NCBI RefSeq assembly: GCF_000010085.1
Contig: NC_007712.1
Span: forward strand, 930,001-994,000
Direction of reading: 5' to 3'
DNA length: 64,000 bases
Source of the DNA: Sodalis glossinidius str. 'morsitans'
GTDB lineage: Bacteria > Pseudomonadota > Gammaproteobacteria > Enterobacterales > Enterobacteriaceae
Made by a program: the position numbers and the translations under genes. Shown one piece after another: positions 53,466-64,000 of this stretch (position 1 is the first letter of the stretch; every line of letters starts with the position of its first letter). The notes beneath the pieces were generated by a model. That model searched no databases. It was given only the letters and a program-made list of their open reading frames with translations, and was not told where the DNA came from.

Positions 53466-54134
53466 GCCGGCTTATTCTGCCCGACTGGCCTGCTCCCGCC
53501 CGGGTCCGGGCCTGCAGCACAACCCGCGAGGGCGGCGTGAGCCGCGCGCCCTGGCATTTGCTAAATGTAGGCGACTATGTCGGGGACGATCACGAGGCCG
53601 TGGCGGAAAATCGTCGCTGGCTGGTGGCGCTGGCAGATTTACACGCCGCACCGTGCTGGTTAACGCAGGTGCACGGTATTGATGTGGTCACGCTGGATGG
53701 TGCCACGCCGCCGTCGTTGCGTGGTGATGCGGTTTACACCCGGACACCCGGCGAGGTCTGCGCCGTCATGACCGCCGATTGTCTGCCGGTGCTGTTTTGC
53801 GATCGGGCAGGGCGGGAAGTCGCCGCGGCACACGCCGCGCGCGGATATTCTCTCCTGGCTGGGGCCGGCCATCGGTCCCGAGGCGTTTGAAGTGGGCGCC
53901 GAAGTCAAAGATGCCTTTGCCCGTTACGACCCCGCGGCGGCCGATGCGTTTGTCCCCCGGGGCGAAAAATATCTGGCCGATCTCTATCAACTGGCGCGTT
54001 TACGTCTGTGGACGGCCGGGATCCGCGCCATATATGGCGGTCAGCATTGCACGGTGCAGGAAAACGACACTTTTTTCTCCTATCGGCGCGAAGGTATCAC
54101 CGGACGTATGGCAACTTTGGTCTGGCTGATATAA
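53462..54134 (+). pseudogene. pgeF: pgeF (yfiH), polyphenol oxidase/purine nucleoside-type enzyme, deleted and frameshifted
   Basis: Homology to E. coli YfiH/PgeF begins at GTA 53462 (SRLILPDWPAPARVRACSTT), where the start codon has been lost, and runs through CWLTQVHGIDVV and CAVMTADCLPVLFCDRAGRE. After VAAAHA a segment of about 20 residues (the GWRGLCAGVLE block, including a metal-ligand His/Cys region) is missing and the frame changes; the other frame continues DILSWLGPAIGPEAFEVGAE to FFSYRREGITGRMATLVWLI. Family members are Cu/Zn laccase-domain enzymes with a proofreading role in cell-wall synthesis. Non-functional. Confidence 0.9.
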
Positions 54135-54196
54135 TCTCTTGCCTAAGACGATCCAGGATGGATAGCAATTATCTTCCAGCTTATTGGCGAAATATC

Positions 54197-54224
54197 CTTG
54201 AATTTTAAATAAACGACCTTATTT
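54197..54224 (+). promoter_or_regulatory. Sigma-32 heat-shock promoter of clpB
   Basis: CTTGAA (54197-54202) and GACCTTATTT (54215-54224) align with the E. coli clpB heat-shock promoter; the leader sequence down to GGGAGGAATTATGCG is also nearly the same as in E. coli. Confidence 0.85.
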
Positions 54225-54264
54225 AATCTCCAGAGTAGCAATTTTGACCAATATGGGAGGAATT

Positions 54265-56838
54265 ATGCGTCTGGATCGTCTTACCAATAAATTCCAGCTT
54301 GCCCTCGCCGACGCCCAGTCCCTGGCTCTCGGGCGCGACAACCAATTTATCGAACCTTTACACGTGATGGCGGCCATGCTAAAGCAGGAGGGCGGTACCG
54401 TACGTCCGCTGCTGCAATCCGCCGGGGTTAACGTGGTGACGTTTATCAGTGCGGTGGAACAGGCCTGCGAGCGTTTGCCGCAGGTGGAAGGAACCGGCGG
54501 CGATGTTCAGCCTTCGCAGGATCTGGTGCAGGTGTTAAACCTGTGCGACAAGCTGGCGCAAAAACGCACCGACAGTTTTATCTCTTCCGAACTCTTCGTT
54601 CTCGCGTCGCTGGAGTCGCGCGGCACCTTGGCCGAGCTGCTGAAGTCGGCGGGCGCCACGACGGCATCCATCACCCAGGCCATTGAGCAGATGCGCGGCG
54701 GCGAGCAGGTGAACGATCAGGGCGCGGAAGATCAACGCCAGGCGTTGAAAAAGTTCACCATCGACCTGACCGAGCGCGCCGAACAGGGCAAACTCGATCC
54801 CGTTATCGGGCGTGACGAAGAAATTCGCCGCACCATCCAGGTGCTCCAGCGGCGCACCAAAAATAATCCAGTCCTCATCGGTGAACCCGGGGTGGGTAAA
54901 ACCGCGATTGTTGAAGGGCTGGCGCAGCGTATTGTCAACGGAGAAGTACCCGAAGGCCTTAAGAACAACCGGGTGTTATCGCTGGATATGGGCTCGCTTG
55001 TGGCGGGCTCGAAATATCGCGGTGAATTTGAAGAGCGATTGAAAGGCGTTTTAAGCGATCTGTCCAAAAAAGAGGGCAATGTCATCCTATTTATCGATGA
55101 GTTGCATACCATGGTGGGCGCCGGCAAGGCCGATGGAGCGATGGACGCCGGTAATATGCTCAAACCTGCATTGGCACGCGGCGAACTGCACTGCGTTGGC
55201 GCAACGACGCTTGATGAGTATCGCAAATTTATCGAGAAGGACGCCGCGCTGGAACGGCGTTTCCAGAAGGTGTTTGTCGCTGAGCCGAACGTAGAGGATA
55301 CCATCGCTATTCTGCGCGGCTTGAAAGAACGTTACGAGCTGCATCACCATGTACAGATTACCGACCCGGCCATTGTTGCCGCCGCGACGCTGTCCCATCG
55401 CTATATTGCCGACAGGCAACTGCCTGACAAGGCTATTGATCTTATTGATGAAGCCGCATCCAGCATTCGTATGCAGATCGATTCTAAACCGGAAGAGCTT
55501 GACCGGCTGGATCGCCGGATCATTCAGTTGAAGCTGGAACAGCAGGCACTGAAGAAAGAATCGGATGACGCCAGTCTCAAGCGATTGGCGATGCTTAATG
55601 ACGAACTGGCGCAAAAAGAACGCGATTACTCCGAACTTGAAGAGGAATGGAAAGCGGAGAAAGCCTCTTTGTCGGGCACCCAGCATTTGAAGGCGGAATT
55701 GGAACAGGCAAAAATCTCGATAGAACAAGCACGGCGCGTCGGAGACCTGGCACGGATGTCCGAGCTGCAATACGGTAAAATTCCCGAGCTGGAAAAGCAA
55801 CTGGCGGTGGCCTCGCAAGCTGAAGGAAAAAGTATGCGCTTACTGCGAAATCGCGTGACCGACATTGAGATTGCCGAAGTATTAGCCCGCTGGACGGGGA
55901 TTCCAGTTTCACGGATGCTGGAAAGCGAGCGGGCAAAGCTGCTGCGTATGGAGCAGGATTTACATCAGCGGGTCATTGGGCAAAATGAAGCAGTAGAAGC
56001 GGTTTCCAATGCTATTCGCCGCAGCCGTGCCGGCTTGGCGGATCCCAATCGTCCCATCGGCTCCTTCATGTTCCTGGGACCGACCGGGGTAGGTAAAACG
56101 GAATTGTGTAAAGCGCTGGGCACGTTCTTGTTCGATAGCGACGATGCCATGGTGTGTATCGATATGTCCGAATTCATGGAAAAACATTCGGTGTCGCAGT
56201 TGGTTGGCGCCCCTCCCGGCTATGTCGGTTATGAAGAAGGGGGATATCTGACCGAGGCGGTGCGCCGCCGTCCTTATTCAGTCATTCTGCTGGATGAGAT
56301 CGAAAAGGCGCATCCCGATGTCTTCAATATCCTGCTACAAGTATTGGATGACGGCCGACTGACCGACGGTCAGGGACGCACGGTGGATTTTCGCAATACA
56401 GTGGTCATCATGACCTCCAACCTGGGGTCGGATGTTATCCAGGAACGCTTCGGCCAGATGAACTATCAGGAAATGAAGGATATGGTGCTTGATGTGGTCA
56501 GGCACCATTTCCGGCCGGAGTTTATCAACCGTGTGGATGAAGTTGTCGTGTTCCATCCGCTGAGCCGGGAGCATATTACCGAGATTGCTCAGATCCAACT
56601 GCAGCGTATGTATCAGCGGTTGGAAGAACGGGGTTACACCACGACTATCAGCGACGAGGCGTTGGCGCTGCTGGGCAAATCCGGCTTCGATCCCGTCTAT
56701 GGCGCACGCCCGCTGAAACGCGCTATTCAGCAAGAGATCGAAAACCCGTTATCGCAGCAGATCCTGTCCGGTCAGCTATTGCCGGGCAAACCCATCAGAC
56801 TGGATGTACAGGACGATCATATCGTCGCCAGCCAGTAA
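54265..56838 (+). CDS. clpB: Disaggregase chaperone ClpB
   Basis: 857 residues from ATG 54265 behind GGGAGGA; an upstream in-frame start adds seven unconserved residues. N domain, first AAA+ module with GEPGVGKT, coiled-coil M domain (about 410-525), second AAA+ module with GPTGVGKT, and the C-terminal oligomerisation domain. Pulls proteins out of aggregates with DnaK. Intact. Confidence 0.98.
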   Translation: MRLDRLTNKFQLALADAQSLALGRDNQFIEPLHVMAAMLKQEGGTVRPLLQSAGVNVVTFISAVEQACERLPQVEGTGGDVQPSQDLVQVLNLCDKLAQKRTDSFISSELFVLASLESRGTLAELLKSAGATTASITQAIEQMRGGEQVNDQGAEDQRQALKKFTIDLTERAEQGKLDPVIGRDEEIRRTIQVLQRRTKNNPVLIGEPGVGKTAIVEGLAQRIVNGEVPEGLKNNRVLSLDMGSLVAGSKYRGEFEERLKGVLSDLSKKEGNVILFIDELHTMVGAGKADGAMDAGNMLKPALARGELHCVGATTLDEYRKFIEKDAALERRFQKVFVAEPNVEDTIAILRGLKERYELHHHVQITDPAIVAAATLSHRYIADRQLPDKAIDLIDEAASSIRMQIDSKPEELDRLDRRIIQLKLEQQALKKESDDASLKRLAMLNDELAQKERDYSELEEEWKAEKASLSGTQHLKAELEQAKISIEQARRVGDLARMSELQYGKIPELEKQLAVASQAEGKSMRLLRNRVTDIEIAEVLARWTGIPVSRMLESERAKLLRMEQDLHQRVIGQNEAVEAVSNAIRRSRAGLADPNRPIGSFMFLGPTGVGKTELCKALGTFLFDSDDAMVCIDMSEFMEKHSVSQLVGAPPGYVGYEEGGYLTEAVRRRPYSVILLDEIEKAHPDVFNILLQVLDDGRLTDGQGRTVDFRNTVVIMTSNLGSDVIQERFGQMNYQEMKDMVLDVVRHHFRPEFINRVDEVVVFHPLSREHITEIAQIQLQRMYQRLEERGYTTTISDEALALLGKSGFDPVYGARPLKRAIQQEIENPLSQQILSGQLLPGKPIRLDVQDDHIVASQ

Positions 56839-57358
56839 ACCCACGGCGGTGAGAGGGACGATTACCCCGGTCCGAGCAGTCTGGGTATGGTATGTTGCCC
56901 CCTATAACTGACCTTCATGGTAAAACCTGTCCCGACTGCGGCACACCGCATCGGGACGCGGTTTTTGTCCCGAAATCTTCCCGCGTTAACCACCAACATC
57001 TTGTTACGGCTGCTGCATATTTCACCAATTAAAACTTATTTTGCATTTAGCGCTTGCCACCGGCTGGGAAGGCCCTATAATGCGCCTCCACTGACCGGAA
57101 ACAGTCGCTACGGCGCACCGGTTCAGCCAGAGGCAGGCGGCCCGCTACGGGAAAATAAAAGCTTGACTTTACAGCAAGCGTAATATGTGCCACCCGTGCG
57201 GGTCGAGAAAACAGCCGGCACTGCTCTTTAACAATTTATCAGACAATCTGTGTGGGCACTCACAAGACGATATCGACATACCGAAATATCAAGTCTTGAA
57301 GAGTGAACAACAAATATTCATATGAATACCAGTTTTGATTCTTTGAGCATCAAGCTTT
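56839..57358 (+). promoter_or_regulatory. rRNA operon control region (P1, P2, boxA)
   Basis: P1: TTGCCA (57054-57059) and TATAAT (57076-57081), 16 bp apart, followed by a GC-rich discriminator GCGCCTCC. P2: TTGACT (57163-57168) with TAATAT (57181-57186), a spacer of only 12 bp, or ATATGT (57184-57189) with 15 bp. An A-rich tract (GAAAATAAAAG) precedes P2 as an UP-like element. Antitermination boxA TGCTCTTTAACAA starts at 57222. No protein gene is seen; ORFs here are chance. Confidence 0.85.
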
Positions 57359-58900
<1,542 letters not shown>

Positions 58901-59121
58901 CCTAAGCGATACGTTGAGTGACGTGTCCACACAGATTGTCTGATAACTGTCACGAGCAAAGCAGCCCGTCGGCGGCTTTTTCCTGTTCACCCGGCGAGCA
59001 AGGTAAAAGTCATTGGCGGCTGAGCGAAGTTACCACCGCTTTTGCGGTCAGGGTTACCCGCTTTGCCTTACTGAAAGCGGTGCCTTCCACGCCAAAGTAT
59101 CGCGATGCCCGCGCTTTTCGA

Positions 59122-59197
59122 GTCCCCTTCGTCTAGTGGCCTAGGACACTGCCCTTTCACGGCGGTAACAGGGGTTCGAACCCCCTAGGGGACGCCA
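59122..59197 (+). tRNA. gltW: tRNA-Glu, anticodon UUC, in the rRNA spacer
   Basis: 76 nt, GTCCCCTTCGTCTAGTGGCC start, anticodon TTC in CCCTTTCACGG, encoded CCA. Spacer tRNA-Glu as in E. coli rrnG, which also follows clpB. Confidence 0.97.
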
Positions 59198-59246
59198 CTT
59201 TGCTTGTTATTTCAGAGCGCGTTTATCAAGCGCGCTGCGAAATACC

Positions 59247-59258
59247 GCTCTTTAACAA
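59247..59258 (+). promoter_or_regulatory. Spacer boxA antitermination element
   Basis: GCTCTTTAACAA, the Nus-factor site normally found before 23S as well as before 16S. Confidence 0.85.
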
Positions 59259-59392
59259 TCCGGAACAAGCTGAAAATTTGAAACACATGCTGAAGTGCAA
59301 ACTCAGTATGCGAGTCTCTCAAACGAAGTAAGCAAACCTGAGGTAACGCGCAAGCGTTATCACTGTAGCGCGCAGACAGCTCAGGGTTGTGA

Positions 59393-62397
<3,005 letters not shown>

Positions 62398-62591
62398 ACA
62401 ACACCTGAGCTGTTTGAGAGAGGGCGAAAGCCAGAGCTGTAACGAACGTTAGCGGCAAAGCGCAAGCGACATGAACGCGAGCGCCAGAAAGACGATATCA
62501 GCGATGTTCCGGATAACGCCCGATGGTCACGCAAGTGAGGGTTGGGCAGCAAGAGCAGTCTGCATGGTGAAAGCGGTGCGGAAAACGAATT

Positions 62592-62711
62592 TGCCTGGCG
62601 GCACGAGCGCGGTGGTCCCACCTGACCCCATGCCGAACTCAGAAGTGAAACGCCGTAGCGCCGATGGTAGTGTGGGGTCTCCCCATGCGAGAGTAGGGAA
62701 CTGCCAGGCAT
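62592..62711 (+). rRNA. rrf: 5S ribosomal RNA
   Basis: 120 nt from TGCCTGGCGGC to GGAACTGCCAGGCAT, nearly identical to E. coli 5S. Confidence 0.98.
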
Positions 62712-62841
62712 CCATTACGTCCTAACGGGTAGCCCGTGACGAGCAGTATCAACAGGTAGCGCGAGCTGCGGTAACACCCGGGATGGTCAACAGGCGTCTG
62801 ACCTCGCTCATGTTAATCTGGTGTGTGTGTAGTGATTCGGT

Positions 62842-62918
62842 GGTGCGGTAGTTCAGTCGGTTAGAATACCGGCCTGTCACGCCGGGGGTCGCGGGTTCGA
62901 GTCCCGTCCGCACCGCCA
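62842..62918 (+). tRNA. aspT: tRNA-Asp, anticodon GUC, distal to 5S
   Basis: 77 nt, anticodon GTC in GCCTGTCACGC, encoded CCA. A distal tRNA-Asp follows 5S in some E. coli rRNA operons (rrnC, rrnH). Confidence 0.96.
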
Positions 62919-62926
62919 CTCCAATT

Positions 62927-62959
62927 AAAAGCCCTGAACATCGGTTTAGGGCTTTTTTT
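62927..62959 (+). terminator. Terminator of the rRNA operon
   Basis: AAAAGCCCT-loop-AGGGCTTTT followed by further T residues, eight nt after the tRNA-Asp CCA. Confidence 0.88.
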
Positions 62960-63007
62960 GTTTCAGACACCGAGCAGGCTCCGATCACTGACCGCGGCAT
63001 AATCGCC

Positions 63008-63592
63008 TCATGGCGCAACGTTGGGCAATGGCGCAATGTAGCGCTTCTCGGGGTTATCCGGATTGAAGCGGGCGATCTCCGCAAACGACTCCTCAACGGA
63101 GCCATAACGCTGCTGGCTAAGGAAACTGCGCCAGGCGTGCCAGCGGTAATGCGGTTCGCCGGGTTCACCCTGATGCTTGTCGAGCAGATATAAGGTAAAT
63201 TTTACCGGCAGCAGGGTATACAAATTAGCTCCATATTTTTGCGCTTTCACTAAATGATAACGCCTGCCGTCGTGAAACAGGCGGTTGACCAGCACCTTGG
63301 CAGAACTGGCGGTAAGACGGCTATCCAGCCATACAAATTTGTCGCTGTTGGCGACGGGTACCATGCTAAATACGCCATCCGGGTGGTGAATGAAAAAACT
63401 GATGCCGTGGCAATTATGCGTGTGGTTATTATCGAATTGCCCCAGGATTACCAGGTCAGGTTTGCCATTATTATCAATGTCTACCCGATTACCGCCTGGA
63501 ACCAGCGGAACCGGCGTCAGATTGGCGCCTGTCGCGCTGACTGAGACAAACAGGGCTAGCAGTAACGCCCTAATTGAATATATTGCCCTCAA
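63008..63592 (-). CDS. carG: CarG-like carbapenem self-resistance protein
   Basis: 194 residues with an N-terminal signal peptide (RALLLALFVSVSATGANL). The segment GGNRVDIDNNGKPDLVILG, HTHNCHGISFFIHHPDG, resembles CarG/CpmJ-type periplasmic proteins that protect producers from their own simple carbapenem. The assignment is strengthened by the adjacent carA fragment. The start is TTG 63592, overlapping the end of that fragment; no ATG is available before the signal peptide, so the native start may have been lost in the deletion that joined the two genes. Confidence 0.7.
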   Translation of the reverse strand: MRAIYSIRALLLALFVSVSATGANLTPVPLVPGGNRVDIDNNGKPDLVILGQFDNNHTHNCHGISFFIHHPDGVFSMVPVANSDKFVWLDSRLTASSAKVLVNRLFHDGRRYHLVKAQKYGANLYTLLPVKFTLYLLDKHQGEPGEPHYRWHAWRSFLSQQRYGSVEESFAEIARFNPDNPEKRYIAPLPNVAP

Positions 63593-64000
63593 TCGCCAGA
63601 GGCATCTTGGCCGGGCGCAGTAATTGCCGGCTCTCGCAGACCTGATAATCGGCGTTGCTAAAGCGAAATACGTTCAACGTTCCCGGCAAAATGCGCTGAA
63701 TATGGCAGCCCGTACTGACCGCCGTTTCACCTGCCTGCGGGTCGTGCTGGATATCGTGGTCGTGCAGCGCGCTGATGAGTTTCAATTTATCGGTAATCCA
63801 CCGGTCGCCCGCATTTACCAGATACACCGGGTTCTGGCCACAGGCATCGGTCAGCAGCGTCAGGGTGCCGTTGCGATCTTCGATAAAAAAGCAAAAGTCA
63901 CCTTCAGCGAGGCCAAGCGCCGCTGAGCCCAGTTGCGTGCTAATCTGGTAGAGTATTTCCGCCCCGTTAACCACGGGCACACCGCCGGTGAAGTGCGTCG
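63570..64000 (-). pseudogene. carA: carA, carbapenam synthetase, N-terminal fragment (continues past the window)
   Basis: CarA closes the beta-lactam ring of carbapenam from carboxymethylproline. The fragment shows the N-terminal Ntn-like domain: LGLAEGDFCFFIEDRNGTLT, DACGQNPVYLV, RWITDKLKLISALHD and CESRQLLRPA, closely following Pectobacterium CarA. It then stops at 63570 after IEGNIFN, about where the family's synthetase domain (with its ATP-binding SGGLDSS loop) should begin. The catalytic domain is therefore missing and the gene cannot make the antibiotic. Its 5' end lies right of the window. Confidence 0.82.

Noticed and set aside
56917..57183. Forward frame of 88 codons before 16S rRNA
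   Set aside because: It covers rRNA promoters P1 and P2 and has no protein-like homology.

Overview
The window reads as the chromosome of an insect-associated enterobacterium of the Sodalis type. This assignment is an inference. It rests on an E. coli-like gene order (mltB-pncC-recA-recX-alaS-csrA-serV-argV-yqaB-gshA-luxS, ffh-rpsP-rimM-trmD-rplS, aroF-tyrA/pheA-raiA-bamD-rluD-pgeF-clpB-rrn). It also rests on many freshly decayed genes beside intact ones (mltB, pncC, recX, a sopB/ipgD homologue, a yfiL-like gene, pgeF, carA), and on a complete-looking SPI-1/Mxi-Spa family type III secretion system (T3SS). No insertion sequence, phage or CRISPR array was recognised.

1-17.7 kb is core backbone. 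A decayed mltB is followed by a polar amino-acid ABC permease and binding protein with no ATPase gene alongside, frameshifted pncC, intact recA with a textbook SOS box, and ruined recX. Then come alaS, csrA, tRNA-Ser(GCU), tRNA-Arg(ACG), yqaB, gshA, the sRNA gene micA, luxS, corB/yfjD and ypjD (both reverse), and ffh-rpsP-rimM-trmD-rplS.

17.7-45.8 kb is a T3SS island inserted between rplS and the yfiL-aroF segment. Its left edge holds a frameshifted SopB/IpgD phosphoinositide-phosphatase effector gene that still encodes the catalytic CX5R motif, followed by an intact SigE/IpgE-like chaperone gene. A reverse operon prgHIJK-orgABC-iagB (needle, inner rings, sorting platform, lytic transglycosylase) diverges from a forward operon invFGEABCIJ-spaOPQRS (regulator, secretin, gatekeeper, export gate, effector chaperone, ATPase, stalk, ruler, C-ring, export apparatus, autoprotease switch). 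Next come sicA-sipB-sipC (translocator chaperone and pore proteins), a 672-residue protein of unfamiliar type in the sipA position, an IacP-like acyl carrier protein, and a membrane-anchored ToxR/CadC-type regulator. No gene for the needle-tip protein SipD/IpaD is visible where it would be expected.

45.8-57 kb returns to backbone: a decayed yfiL-like lipoprotein gene, aroF-tyrA, then pheA (reverse) with its pheL leader and attenuator, raiA, bamD, rluD, decayed pgeF, and clpB behind a conserved heat-shock promoter.

57-63 kb is an rRNA operon: 16S, tRNA-Glu, 23S, 5S, tRNA-Asp. The 23S gene carries a roughly 110-nt hairpin insertion in helix 45, typical of intervening sequences that fragment 23S rRNA. 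63-64 kb holds a carG-like carbapenem-resistance gene directly abutting the N-terminal stump of carA, apparently the scar of a deleted carbapenem gene cluster.
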